Assembly (NCBI GenBank): GCA_039583875.1
Contig: CM077150.1
Coordinates: 5,350,332-5,414,331 of the forward strand
Direction: 5' to 3'
DNA: 64,000 nucleotides
Source of the DNA: Platanthera guangdongensis
Lineage: Eukaryota > Streptophyta > Magnoliopsida > Asparagales > Orchidaceae
Of the stretch, positions 41,571 through 52,877 are shown piece by piece. The notes beneath the pieces were generated by a model. It searched no databases. It saw only the letters and a program-made list of their open reading frames with translations, and had not been told where the DNA came from. Position numbers and translations under genes: made by a program. The stretch's first letter is position 1, and each line of letters begins with the position of its first letter.

Positions 41571-42864
41571 GGGAGAAAAGATTAAACAACAATCAAGATC
41601 TTAAACAATCCTACTAACAGACAGTAGGTTGAAGGGAGATCCCGGAGCATGCAGAACCGAAGTTAAGGAGAGAGTATGGTAAGTTGTAGATCAGCAGCAC
41701 CAGACACCGGAGTAGTATCGTCATTAGCACAGTGATAAACTTGGGATACTCAGTGTGCATGTACTGAGGAGGTTTCTGAGAAGTAATGTGATGGGTGGCC
41801 CCAGAATCCAGGATCCATTGAGAGCTGTAGGAGAGACAGGAGATACTTTAAGTAGAGAAGGAAGCAACCGAGCCAGAGGAACGGTTGACAGCCCCTTGCA
41901 GTTGCAGTATCTGTAGGCATAGTTCATGGATATCTTTCTGAGCAGATGACGAGGGCTCGGTGGAAGAGGGAACCGGAGGAGCAGCAGCCGTAGTAACAGT
42001 AAGATGAGGAGGCAAACTATGTTTGCGATAGCAGGTAGCTTCAAGGTGCCTGTCACGACCACAGTAGGTACACTTGAGAGTCGAGCGCCCAGCACGTCCC
42101 CGACCACGAGACGTGAAACAGCCTCCCCGAGTAGTGGAAGATCCTCGGCCAGAGGGAGCAGGAGTAGGGAATAGGGGTTGCTGGAGCAAAGTTGGAGAGA
42201 AAGTGGTCGGAGCCTCGGGAGGTGGTGTAACTTTGAGCATCATTGAGCAATATCAGACAGAGAGGGTGTGGTTGAAGACGAGAGGATCTGAGCCCGGACG
42301 TTATGGAGATGACTAGGAACATGGGTCATCATCATAGGGATCCCAACGGCCTCCTTCTATGCTCGTTGAGTAGCAAGGTCGGCAGAGGGAGGTTGGTGTT
42401 GTATTCAGGCCTCTACCAAGGTTCTGTCCTTTGCAACAAAAGAAGTTAAGTCGCCAGTGGTTCCAGGATCCAGTGATTGAAGAGCGGAGATAATGTCAAA
42501 GAGGTGTTGAAGGCTATCCTTGCCAGAGTAGAGGGAGTGCAGCTCATCCCACATTTCTTTAGCCGTTTCATAATACATTGTCATTCGGTAAGGCTCGGTG
42601 TCCATAGAGTTAAGCAATCAAGATTGGACCCGACTGTCATCGCGAAGCCAGTCATCAGAGGGGTCATCAGGTTTGACCCGAGTAAGGTGAGCAAGTAGAC
42701 CCTTTGTTTGTAGAACACGACAAACAGAATGAGCTCATTCGACAAAGTTGGCCTTGCCACTGAGAGAGAGTGGTGATGCGAAGTTCATCACGCACCTCGG
42801 CAGCCAGGGTAGTAGGACGTGCGGGCAGAGAGGAGGGAGCTGCGATTGAGTCACTGGATGTCAT
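41571..42864 (-). pseudogene. Gag and protease (copia copy 3)
   Basis: The start is near 42864 (MTSSDSIAAPSSLPARP). Gag pieces in three frames include DELRITTLS, LNSMDTEPYRMTMYYETAKE, LHSLYSGKDSLQHLFDI and SSTTRGGCFTSRGRGRAGRS. The zinc knuckle is CTYCGRDRHLEATCYRKH (42065-42010). The protease motif is a degraded SQWILDSGATHHIT-like block near 41830-41790. Several frameshifts make it non-functional. Confidence 0.75.
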
Positions 42865-42879
42865 GACGGATAGAAGAGA

Positions 42880-43740
42880 CAGGTCGCGCGGCTAGCAGAA
42901 CAGACCACGAGATCAAATGCAAGCGGCGGACTAAGAGCAGGCCGCGGCGATGAGAACTAGATCGCACCGAGAAAAGGCCAAGAGGCGACGAAGAGCAGGT
43001 CGCAGCGAGAAGAAGTAGCCCGCGGCGACTAAGAAAAGGTCGCGACTAAGAACAGGTCACGGCGATAAGAAGTAGCCCACAGCGACAAGAACAGATCGCG
43101 ACTAAGAGCAGGTCGTAGCGAGAAGAAGTAGCCCGCAGCGACTAAGAACAGGTCGCGATTAAGAACAGGTCGCGACAAGAAGAAGTAGCCCGCGACGACA
43201 AGAGCAGATCGCGACTAAGTACAGGTCGTGGCGAGAAGAGGTAGCCCGCGGAGAAAAGAGAAGAATAGGTCGCAACGACTAAGAACAGGTCGCGGCGACT
43301 TAGGAGAGGAACAGACAACGACTAAGAAGTAGCCCACGACGAAAAGAGAAGAATAGGTCGCAGCGACTAAGAGCAGGTCGAGGCGGCTTAGAAGAGGAAC
43401 AGGCACCGGCGACGAAGAGTAAGTCGGGGCGACGAAGAGGAGGTCGCGGCGACTGGAAGGAGGTCGCGGCGACTAAGAGCAGAAGGAAGAAAAAGTAGTC
43501 GCGGCGACTAGGAACAAGTCGCGGCGAGAAGCAAAAACCCGTGGACCCCACAAGTCAGTGAGAGGAGACAATAAGAAGCCAGGGGAGGAGGGTGGAACCA
43601 CTGAGAGAAGAGGACGCGGGTGAGAAGACGCAGGCCGCAGCAGCCAAGCGATTAGAGAGGAGCGGGTAGGAGGCAGGCCGCGGCGAGTAGAGGAGGGCGG
43701 ATAGACTTTGGAGACCGCAGGAAGAGGATGATTCCTCTGA
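42880..43740 (-). repeat. Tandem-repeat 5' leader (copia copy 3)
   Basis: About 860 bp built mostly from variants of aggtcgcggcgactaagaac (20-23 bp), alternating with agtagcccgcggcgac-like units; more than 25 partial units can be counted by eye. The array runs from the PBS side to the gag start. It is the most regular leader array of the three copia elements. Confidence 0.8.
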
Positions 43741-43745
43741 TACCA

Positions 43746-43937
43746 TGTAGAAGTAGGAAAACAGGAGAGAGAAAATCACCCTTAATTGTATTATTTTTCA
43801 AAGAATAGGATTACATACACCTATATAGAGGTAGAAAGATGGAGACTCCGACATATAAAATGTGGGACTAAAGGAACTATACATGAGCCAATACACATGG
43901 ACCTCCCTAATGGGCTAACTTTATCTTATCTTTAACA
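43746..43937 (-). repeat. 5' LTR of copia copy 3
   Basis: 192 bp, tgtagaagtaggaaa to tctttaaca. The PBS (tggtatcagagg on the minus strand, 43745-43734) adjoins it. Confidence 0.9.
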
Positions 43938-43942
43938 CATAT

Positions 43943-44470
43943 TTACTTCACTTTTTTTAGCTGTATTTGACATCCGATTAGTTCAGACATTACAAGCTGG
44001 CCGATTTGAGTGCCCTAGTCATATTTCCTTAAATATATGTGTGCAACTGCTCTTTCGAAGCATCGAGGTTTTGGTTCAAATTTCTGAAATTGTCGGTCCT
44101 CTCAATGTGACTCAGAGAGGCCCCCTTTAGTGTGACTCTTAGGGTTTCCATTCTCCTTCCCTTTTCTTCATCCGCTACTTCCTCGCCTATGGGCCCAACC
44201 CAATTTCTCCCTATAGACGCATCCCATGACCTTCTCCTCTACTGATAGTCTAATAACCATTGGTCCCCCGCCCCACCGGTCGCTCAACACATCCCCACCC
44301 CGTCGAACGACGCATCCTACCCCCAAGCGGTTCGACGCATCCTCCCCAACCTACAAAGCTCGTCTCCTCTACAACCAATAACCGCAAAACCCCCTACCAA
44401 TCTCACCCGCTTTAATGTGGAATGGAGACGCGGACCCGCAACGGAGGACAAGTTTTGGGCCCGTTCGGGG
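43943..44470. other. No gene recognised
   Basis: About 530 bp. The right half is C-rich with repeated gacgcatcc phrases (44217, 44310 and 44335). No coding frame or element end is identified. Confidence 0.4.
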
Positions 44471-44473
44471 CCA

Positions 44474-44800
44474 ATTGGCTACCTACTAGATATGGCATCT
44501 CCGGATTGATGACCCGGCTCCGCGGATGCGTCCAGATTTTTCTTTACATGTTTTTTAATATATCTTTTGTATTTTCAGCTATTATTTAGTGTAATCGGGT
44601 ACCTGACACTCTCGACCAATCATAGTCGTTGATGCCAGAGTGCCCTAATGTTCTTTTAGTATAAATATGAGTATGTGGGCTGCCATGTGGTTCATTGCAG
44701 ATTTGGAGAAGAAACATTCCCGGAATCCGGCGATCCTTTCGCGGTGATGACTCTGTGAGGCCCTAGGTAACGACAACTAGGTAATCCCTTGTATCCTCTT
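44474..44800 (+). repeat. Unrecognised dispersed family, copy A (promoter-module repeat)
   Basis: It shares the module order of the copies at 28884-30012 and 34588-35850, here on the plus strand. The order is ctccggattgatgacc, gcggatgcgtccag, a T-rich stretch, gaccaatcatag (CCAAT, 44616-44620), gtgccctaatg, TATAAATA (44660-44667) and gatgactctgtgaggcccta, followed by cgacaactag and a splice-donor-like gtaatccc. The continuation to about 45400 is C-rich, as in the other copies. No protein is recognised. Confidence 0.5.
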
Positions 44801-46090
44801 TGTATCTCCTGTTAACTGCAACCCACCAGTTCCCAAATCTCCACCAAGAACCATCAGTTTTCCCCAATAAAGCCCACGCCTCCAGCCCATGGAATCGATG
44901 TTTTTTTCTCTCAGGAAATTCACGATCAGACTTTGAAATCTTCCAGGTTTTCATCTTGGGAGAACACATGCTGCAGCTCTATCACTCCCATATTCCATTC
45001 CCAGAACCCACGCCTAATCCCTTCTAGTGAATCACAATTAAATCCCCCCCCCCCCAAAAAAAAAAACCTCATCACTCTTCACTAAATCCAATGAATCCCT
45101 CGAGAAACTTTCATCCAACAAATGCCCAACAACCTCTCCTGTAGCCTCTTCCATTAAACCCAGCAAGCCCTCCCTTGTAGACTCTTCACATCAACCTTTT
45201 AGACTCCCTCCAAAACTCAGGGCCCCTCCCAGACTCCATTCAGCAAAGACCCTCCCCAACCCCAATCTCCCCTCCAGAAACCCACCCTTCAATACCTCTC
45301 AAACCAGCCCATATTCCACCCCCTCCCCATTGACAGTAGTTCCGACAGCCGGGACATCAGATCTCCACCCTATGACACCCCTACTTAGTTTAAGTATTTT
45401 ATAATTGTATGGACTTTTTGTTTTTAGTATTAAAATATGGCGATGTGATTTCATGTTTGATTGGATCTCTTATTTAGTAATTGTTTGACCTGTAATATCA
45501 TTTTGATTTGCATGATCAATTCGCTATGCATTCTTGCTTTGGCCCTCCACATGGAGGAAAGACTAAACTTGCTTTCCCTAAAAGAAATAGTTTTGCTTGT
45601 GCAAAAATTAGATGTGTGCGATTTAATTATTTATTGTTTGTTTGGTTTGATCTCTCCGTCGGGACATTGCATGTGTGCTACATATAATATTCAGGGGTTC
45701 TAAAACTACCTCCCGCACTTCACCTAGAATTGCATGTTAGTCACGCACACACGTAGCCTACCCTACATCACGCTTTCTCGCCAAACTTCCCCTTCTCTGC
45801 CATGACCATCCCACCGACGACCATTCCCTCCGCAACTCGTCCATCCTATATCTTCCTTCTGGAAGCCGCCATCTCCCAACTCCGACTTCTACCCCGGCCA
45901 TAACTCCTGATCCCTCCTTTCCCCGCCTTAAGCCACACCTGACCACCATTAATTCCCCATCGCCAACAACCGCCACCCAGTCGAAGCTAACAATCCACAG
46001 ATTTTCTCCATTGTTGTATTTCGCCTCTGCCTCCAAGCGTACGCCATATCTTGGTGTCTTATTTTTTCTATTGTTGCATGCTTGGAGTAT
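44801..46090. other. C-rich then AT-rich DNA without a supported gene
   Basis: 44801-45380 is probably the body of the copy A element (short cccag-type exons cannot be confirmed). 45380-45700 is AT-rich. 45740-46040 is C-rich with a minus-strand open frame that resembles no known protein. Confidence 0.35.
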
Positions 46091-46093
46091 ATT

Positions 46094-46219
46094 TGTTAGA
46101 TGTAATTATTATGTGTGAAATCACATGACTTGCAAGGTTTATCCATTGCACTCTTGAGATACTAGTGTCTCAATTGCAAGTGAATTAAGGTGTACTATTC
46201 AATTCAATTTCTGTGAACA
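46094..46219 (+). repeat. Left half of an older LTR-like sequence, interrupted by the Tat element
   Basis: It opens tgttagatgtaatt and is cut at the target duplication aatgt. The sequence resumes at 63564 and about 160 bp later is followed by ttgttattagagccc, a decayed PBS-like motif. Together this suggests a 5' LTR and leader of an older retrotransposon that served as the insertion site. Confidence 0.35.
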
Positions 46220-46224
46220 AATGT

Positions 46225-46932
46225 TGGACAACCTTGGGCTCGCGGGAGGCGGCTCAGGCAGCCAGGCGGAGAAGCTGGCGAGAGGGATTGGATAGGCGAG
46301 TGGGACCATGTGGTCCACTCGCAGAAGGCGAGACGGGTCTCGGCACTGTAGGTGAGACGTCCTCTAGGGCGCGGGCTGGCCCTTGAGGGTGCGATGACTC
46401 CCTTAAGACGGGAGGCCAGCGAGACGAACAGGTGGGCTCGTCTCGCCCGCTGGTCGTTTCCCCACTCGCCATATAGAAGGAAGGATGTTTTGACCTTCTT
46501 ACCCCCAAGGGGGATTTTACTCTTCTACCCCGAGTAATTTTACCCTTCTACCCTCGATGGTCTGCATATAGCCCTTCAGAACAGCGGAGTTTGGCTGTTG
46601 GCAGACCCAATCTAGGGTATTTTGGTAATTTCAGGTTGGTTCAGTATTGTTATTTGCAGATCAGACTCAGAGGCCTATAAATAGACCGATAAGGTGCCTT
46701 GAAGAGGTTGTTGAACCTTGTCATATTCTTCCTCAGAGGCACCTAGCTCAGCATTGGCTAGGGAGGGGAAGTACTTCAGATTCTTCCGGGTAAGAGGTGG
46801 GACCTCCGAGCTGAGACCATCGATCTGTTTCTGCTCCTGTGACTAACGTCGGGAGGGCGGTTCGAGAAGATTAAGTGTGTGCTGCAGCTTCAGGTCCGAA
46901 CTCTAGGTGGAACCGGGTGACTGGTTTCAACA
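46225..46932 (+). repeat. 5' LTR of the Tat element
   Basis: 708 bp from tggacaaccttggg to ggtttcaaca. A TATA-like cctataaatagaccg lies near 46673-46687, giving an R-U5 of about 220 bp. Confidence 0.9.
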
Positions 46933-46950
46933 TTTTTGGTGCGGTGAGCG
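46933..46950 (+). promoter_or_regulatory. Probable primer-binding site of the Tat element
   Basis: ttttggtgcggtgagcg follows the 5' LTR. It is not the initiator-Met type used by the other elements in this window. I could not assign the tRNA. Confidence 0.4.
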
Positions 46951-46988
46951 TGGACCGCGGCCCACACAGAAGAATCTCGAGCTACCTA

Positions 46989-48491
46989 ATGGCAGAAGGT
47001 CATGGAGAAGGAGAAGGAGACGGGTCAGATAACCCGGGAGGATTCGTTGGAAGAGAGGAGTTCATGGCGTCAATCAAAGGCATTATGGACATGCTGCAGG
47101 GGATCTCGCGACAGGGAGATTGTTCGACCCCTCTGCCTCAGGTGCCTGCTCTCGCGTCGTAGGAAGAGCTCGTCTCGGCAAGAGTGGGAGAAGATGCCCC
47201 AGGGAGGCGACCGAGGAAGGAAGTGATGGTGGAAGGAGGCGGGCGAGACATGGCGGGAAGGGAGTTGTTCCCGAGCCCCGCGAGCGCCGTCTCGCCAGGG
47301 GATATTGTCGCGCGAGTGGGGGCGGCGAGACCAGGGGCGAGAGGGTCGCCATTCTGCGAATTGATTCTGTCAGCTCCCGTCCCGGAAGGGTTCAGGGAAC
47401 CCGAGATGAACTATTATGTGGGGAAAGATGATCCCCTCCATCACCTGCAATGGTTCAAGAACGCGGTTTCGATCAGGCCGATGACGGACGCTTTCAAGTG
47501 CCGTCTTTTTGCCATCACTCTGAAGGACAAGGCTAGGGACTGGTTTCATCAGCTCCCGACAGGCTCGATATACAGCTTCGAGGACCTGAGCAGGAGCTTT
47601 CAGCTGCGTTTCTCAACTTCAAAGAAGAGGAAGAAGAACCCAGAGTCGATTTTTCTGATTAAGCAGAGGGCGGATGAGTCCCTAGCTCAGTATGTAGACA
47701 GATTTCAGGAGGAGATCTTGGATATTCAGGAGGTGCCTGGATTCGCCCTCCAGATGGCCTTTACCGTAGGACTACGGGAGAGCTTCTTCAAGATGAGCCT
47801 CACTCGGAAGGCGTCACTGTCCTTTGAGGGGTTGATGGAGAAGGCTGCGAAAGAAATAGCAATGGAGGCGGCGAATCCAGCTTTTGCAAAAAAATTGGCA
47901 AGACTGGCGGAAGTTGAGTCAAGAGAGCCAGGAGGAGGGAGACAGCAAGAAGGGAGGAGAAGAGAAGAGTCGAGGGCACCGGCGTACGAGGAGTTAGGAT
48001 GGAGGCAGCAGGGGGGCCCTGCCCAAGGGCAAGGGAGATGATTTCCACATGGAGGAAGGAACCAACCAGGAGGACTCAGAAGATTTAACCAGCATAGACC
48101 ACCCCTACCCCCGCCGTCGCAAGCTATGACCATCAGCCGAGGGAGAGGTAGAGGTCGACAGAGAGGAAGAGCAGGAGCAGGAGTTGGAAGGAGGAGAAAC
48201 CCTCAGGAGGGGAGGCGAGGGGAGGAGGTAGCGTTGTCATACTGTGACTTCCATGAGGAGGGTCACGCAACGGCTACCTGCCCAGAATTCTTGGAAATGA
48301 GAAGAGTTAGGGGAGCAGGAGAGCAGCAGAGGCCGGTACGGATAGCGGAGGTGACTGGGACCGGAGAGGAAGATCGATGTGTGGATCGAGCGGATGTAGG
48401 GGACCGAGGGGGAATTGGAGTGATCCATGGGGGGTGGGGATCGAGGCTGCCCGAAAGGCAAGCCTTCATACCATGTACCGTCGGAGCGTAA
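46989..48491 (+). pseudogene. Gag polyprotein (Tat)
   Basis: The start ATG at 46989 gives MAEGHGEGEGDGSDNPGG. An in-frame TAG at 47160 and a TGA at 48039 interrupt an otherwise single frame (ALAS*EELVSARV and GQGR*FPHGGRN). The capsid-like core (47400-47800) contains PEMNYYVGKDDPLHHLQWFK, LKDKARDWFHQLPTGSI and SFQLRFSTSKKRKKNPESIF. The end has an RG-rich segment (RGRGRGRQRGRAG) and a zinc-knuckle-like CDFHEEGHATATC, the C-x2-H-x4-H-x4-C variant I know from Tat/Athila gags. Without the two stops it would be about 500 residues. Confidence 0.85.
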
Positions 48492-49640
48492 CTTCGACGT
48501 CACAATCCCCTCCCCTGGATGAGAAGATCACCTTTTCAAAAAAGGACATGCCATACCATGAAGACCCCTTCTGTGACGCACTGGTGATCCGGACCGCCAT
48601 TGAAAATTTCACGGTATCGCGGATCCTGGTTGACAATGGAAACTCAGTAAACGTTATCTTCAAAAAGACGTTTAACGAGATGAGGGTGGAGGCCCGAAGG
48701 GTGCTGGAAGCAGATGGGCCATTGTTTGGATTCTCAGGAGAGAGGAAGGAAGTTGAGGGGGGAGTGGGACTCCAGGTAACCCTGGGGGGGCTATCCACGA
48801 ACTGTCGTTTTGTCATAGTGGATTCCCCCAGCAGTTACAATGTCATTGTTGGGTGCCCCTTGATCAGTGCTTTTAGATGTGTGTCGTGCTCTTTCCATCA
48901 ATGCCTGAAGCTCAATGCCGAAGGTACTCAAATCAGAGTAAGGGGAGACCCAAAGGCGGCCAGGGACTGCTACGTAACGGCAGTGAACACCATCTCATGG
49001 CAGGGAGAGGCCGAGGAGATGGGGAAGAGGATGGAACAATGGAAGCATGAGTTTGGTAGCGAAGCAGAGGAGAAGGAAGAAAAGGAGGTCGGAGGAGAAA
49101 GGGAGGTGGAGATGGTAGGAAGCATTGCGGTGGAGCCGGAAACGGCGGGAGAGAATGACGGAGAGATGGGGATGGAAGAGTAGAAAGAAAAAAAGGTCGG
49201 AGGAGAAAGGGAGGTGGAGATGGTAGGAGGCATTGCGGTGTGAGCCGGAAACGGCGGGAGAGAATGACGGAGAGATGGGGATGGAAGAGGAGAAAGAAAA
49301 AGAGGTCGGAGGAGAAAGGGAGGTAGAGATGGTAGGAGGCATTGCGGTGGAGCCGGAAACGGCGGGCGAGAAGGATGGAGAGATGAAGGTGGAAGAGGAG
49401 AGGGGGTCGAAGGAAGGCAAAGGGAGGAGGAAAGAAAAGAGAAAGATGGAGGAAGCAGGAGGGTTGCCCGGGGGGGAAGCCCGGCTGGAAAAAATAAGAA
49501 TTACACTACTGGAAGGAGGGAACACTAGCGAGCTGGAGATGGAGAAGCTTTGGGAAGAAATGGTGGTGACTGTTACGGATCGCGAGGCAACGAACCAGGA
49601 AGCCGGAGAACGGGGTATGCTGGGGGAGCAGGAGAAAGAA
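48492..49640 (+). pseudogene. Protease and acidic linker with 36-residue repeats (Tat)
   Basis: The protease region reads RILVDNGNSVNVIF near 48620-48660, with Asp kept and the D-x-G loop altered only at tolerated positions. It is followed by NCRFVIVDSPSSYNVIVGCP, the usual end of Tat proteases. Beyond it is a highly charged linker with three copies of a VGGEREVEMVGGIAVEPETA unit. The first copy ends in a TAG at 49181 and the second has a one-base insertion, so the frame is broken twice there. Confidence 0.75.
49088..49412 (+). repeat. Three 108-bp coding tandem repeats
   Basis: Units start at 49088, 49196 and 49305 (108, 109 and about 108 bp), each opening gtcggaggagaaagggaggt. A length of 108 is 36 codons, so the unit preserves frame when duplicated. 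The extra t in unit 2 (gcggtgtgagcc) breaks it. Confidence 0.9.
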
Positions 49641-51771
49641 GAGGAGCTGTCAAGGCTGAAGGCAGTCGTGGAGGTACTAGAGATGGAGTTCCTCACCAGA
49701 GAAGGAAGAAAAGTGAAGATAAAGGTCAGCGGCGAGCTCAGCCCAGAAGCCCAGGAGGAGATCAAGGCATGCGTGCAGAGGAATATTGACGTCTTCGCTT
49801 GGAGAGTGGCTGACATGCCAGGGGTCGATGCGGACGTGGCCTGCCACCGTCTCAACCTCGACCCAACACCCGCCCTGTGCAACAGAAGAAGAGGGTCATC
49901 GCCACTAAGATGGTCGGACTCATCAGAGAGGAGGTAGAAAAACTGCTTGAGGGAGGGTTTGTGTCTGCCTGTAAGTATTCGGGGTGGGTGAGCAATGTTG
50001 TAATGGTTAAAAAGGGGGAGGGTAAGTGAAGAATGTTTGTAGATTTCTCTCTCTTAAATAAAGTGTGCCCTAAGGATTGCTACCCTCTGCCTCGAATCGA
50101 CGCGCTGGTTGATTCAACCGTCGGTTTCTCACTAATAAGTTTTTTAGATGCGTTTTCAGGATACCACCAAGTACGCATGCACCCTCCGTACGTCAAGGAC
50201 GTCACCTTCGTCACGGAGGATGGATGTTTTTGTTTTAACATGATGCCCTTTGGGTTAAAAAATGGGGGGGCAACTTATCAAAAAATGATGGCTAGGATCT
50301 TCCGAGAGCAGAAGGGGCGGAACCTCGAGATTTATGTGGATGACCTGATGATCAAAAGCTGGGACCTCAGATCTCATGTCTTGGATCTTGAGAAGACCTT
50401 TGGAATCTTAAGAAAATATAAAATGAGGCTCAACCCCCTGAAATGCGTTTTTGGAGCCAGCAGGGGAAAGTTCATATGACATCTCCTTACCCCATCCGGA
50501 GTAGAGCCTAATCCCGATAAGGTAAAAGCAATCCTAGAGCTGGAATCTCCCAGGAATACCAAGGAAGTTCAACGTCTTACCGGCAAGCTGGCCGGACTAA
50601 GTAGGTTCCTCTCCCGAGCCGGAGAAAAATGCTCACCTTTCTTCCGGACGTTGAGAGGAGGTAAGAAGTTTGAATGGACCCCAGAGTACGAGGAGGCTTT
50701 TCAGGCTCTAAAGCAGCAGCTCACTCGGGCGCCTCTACTCCAGGGGCCGAGGGAAGGGGAGGTCTTGTTCTTGTATCTAGGAGTATGGACCGGGGCCGTG
50801 AGTTCGGTTCTCGTACGAGAGGAAGGAAAAAAGCAATTCCCGATCTATTACGTGAGCACGGTCCTAAAGAAGGCGGAACTCGGGTACCCCATCCTCGAGA
50901 AGCTAGCATTTGCCCTCATCATATCGGCAAGGAAGCTTAAGCCGTATTTTCAGACCCATTCGATTCAGGTGGTGATGGATCACCCCCTCCGTCGCATCTT
51001 GGAGGGGGTGGAGCACTCTGGGAGGTTGGCCAAATGGTCAATAGAGCTCAGTGAATTCGACCTCACTTTTACTCATCGGCTCGCCATCAAGGCACAAGCG
51101 ATGGCCGACTTCCTAGCAGACTACGTAGTGGAGATCCAAGAGGCTGAAGCACCCCCTCGAGCGGCTTGGAAGATGCTGGTAGATGGAGCGTCAGGAAAAC
51201 ATTCCTTTGGAGGAGGAATGATCTTAGTAAGTCCAGAGGGGACCAGAATTGAGCAAGCTTTGAAGATCCACTTCGCGATCACCAATAACCAAGCAGAATA
51301 CGAGGAGATCATCGCAGGGCTCGGGTTAGCTCGGGAGTTGGGCATACAAGACATTAGGGTCTCTACGGACTCTATGGTGGTTGCGGGCCAGATCAAAGGG
51401 GAGTTCGAAGCGAGGGAGCTCACCCTCCAGCTGTATCTAGGGAAGGTCAAAGACATTATCGGGCAGTTCCGCAGTTTTTCGATTCAACACGTCCCGAGGG
51501 AGGATAGTGCTCTGGGTGACCAACTCGAAAAATACGGCCCTCGGGCTGGGGGAACGACGACGAAGCTTTTCAGGCCGTCCATAGAAGAGGGGGAACTCAT
51601 GGAGATAAACCAGCAAGGGTCCTGGATGGATCCCTTCATCACGTTCTTGACCTCGGGACAACTTCCTGAGAGCAATCTCGATAAGAAGCGGGTCAGGTAC
51701 AAATCAGCGTACTACCTGTTGAAAGATGTGGCACTATACCGCAAGACGTTGTCGGGTCTGTTGGCTCGATG
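49641..51771 (+). pseudogene. Reverse transcriptase, RNase H and second RNase H-like domain (Tat)
   Basis: RT begins after LSPEAQEEIKACVQRNIDVF and ADMPGVDADVACHRLNLDP. It has breaks at about 49890 (frameshift) and 50030 (TGA after KKGEGK), then FVDFSLLNKVCPKDCYPLPR, FLDAFSGYHQVRM, MMPFGLKNGGATYQ and the intact IYVDDLMIKS loop (50330-50360). A further TGA lies at 50477. The first RNase H spans 50650-51110 (FEWTPEYEEAFQALKQQL, ILEKLAFALIISARKLKPYF, LAIKAQAMADFLADY). A second RNase H-like domain follows at 51160-51470: WKMLVDGASGKHSFGGGMIL, ITNNQAEYEEIIAGLGLARE and VSTDSMVVAGQIKGEFEA. This second domain is the marker of the Tat clade and keeps its acidic residues. Confidence 0.85.
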
Positions 51772-52877
51772 AGTATCTGAGGAGGAGGTTATGAGGGTCC
51801 TAGAAGAGATTCATTCAGGAGAATGTGGGAGTCACTCGGGGAGTCGGACTTTAGAGGGGAGAGTGTTGAGGCAGGGATACTACTGGCCTACCCTCAGGAA
51901 AGATGCAGAAGAATTCGCTAAAAGATGTCAAAAGTGACAGGAGTTCGCCCCCCATCCAACTCCTTCCCTCCCAGAGGCTACGAACAATCACGGCTCCCTG
52001 GCCCTTCGCGATCTGTGGGCTAGACCTGGTGGGTCCTTTTCCCCAGGCGAGTAGTCAGAGGAGGTTTCTATTGGTCATGGTAGATTATTTTTCAAAATGG
52101 CTGAAGGTGAAGGCGTTGGCCAAGGTGACATCGCAGGTGGTCAAAAATTTTGTATGGGGAGAGATCCTTTGCAGGCATGGGCTATCGCTGGCCATTGTGA
52201 CTGACAACGGACCACAATTTTCTAGTAGGGAATTCGTCGATTTTTGCATCCGTCTGGGCATAGATCTCTGTTTTGCTTCTGTTCATCATCCACGGAGTAA
52301 TGGACAGATGCAAGCAGCAAACAAGATCATCGTCAATCTTTTAAATAAGAAAGTGGAGAACCTAAGGGGGAGCTGGGTGGAACAGCTCCCTTCAGTTCTC
52401 TGGGCCTTGAGGACCACACCAAACACCGCCACGGGAGAGACCCCATTTAAGCTCTCTCATGGCTCAGAGGCCGTCATCCCAATAGAGTTCGAGGTCACAT
52501 CCCCAAGAGTAGTCGTTGCAAGGGAGGGAGACGAAGGATGGATGGAAGAGAAAGTGGAAGAGCAAAAACTCTCTCTTGATCTCGTGGAAGAACTCCGGGA
52601 CTTGACGCTGATCCGGCAAGAGGAAGTCAAGCGCCGGATGGCGAAATACTTTGATAAACATATAAGGATCAAGCAGTTCCAGAAGGGTAACTTGGTCCTC
52701 AAGAAGGTGGACGCAGCAGGCAGAGGGGCATCAGTAGGAAAGCTCAATCTCAACTGGGAAGGTCCTTTTGTAGTAAAAGAGGTCTTGAAGTCGGGAGGGT
52801 ACCACCTCCAGGATGTGGACGGGGTACCCCTCGATCGTGTCCGAAGTGGCGATGACTTAAAGAGATTTTATCCATAA
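51772..52877 (+). pseudogene. Integrase (Tat)
   Basis: The zinc-binding part (51775-51940) reads VLEEIHSGECGSHSG and RRQGYYWPTLRKDAEEF-like sequence, then a TGA near 51937 and a frame change. From 51903 in the new frame one open frame covers the core and C-terminus: AICGLDLVGPFPQ (first Asp), AIVTDNGPQFSSREF (second Asp) and RSNGQMQAANK. The catalytic Glu is replaced by Gln (caa at 52311-52313). The end has LVLKKVDAAGRG and GPFVVKEVLKSGGYHLQDVD and stops at 52877. There is no chromodomain, as expected for Tat. Confidence 0.85.

Larger units (their letters stand above)
38544..43937 (-). mobile_element. Ty1/copia retrotransposon, copy 3
   Basis: A 5,394-bp element with LTRs of 187 and 192 bp and a perfect catat duplication (38539-38543 and 43938-43942). 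All copia domains are present on the minus strand, with a long leader of nearly regular tandem repeats. RT is the best preserved domain, gag the worst. It shares purine tract, PBS and leader design with copies 1 and 2, but the LTR sequences differ, so these are related families rather than recent copies of one. Confidence 0.9.

Noticed and set aside
48995..49882. 295-codon Ser/Pro-rich minus-strand open frame
   Set aside because: It is the complement of the acidic Glu-rich repeats in the Tat protease-RT linker, and it contains the same 36-codon periodicity.
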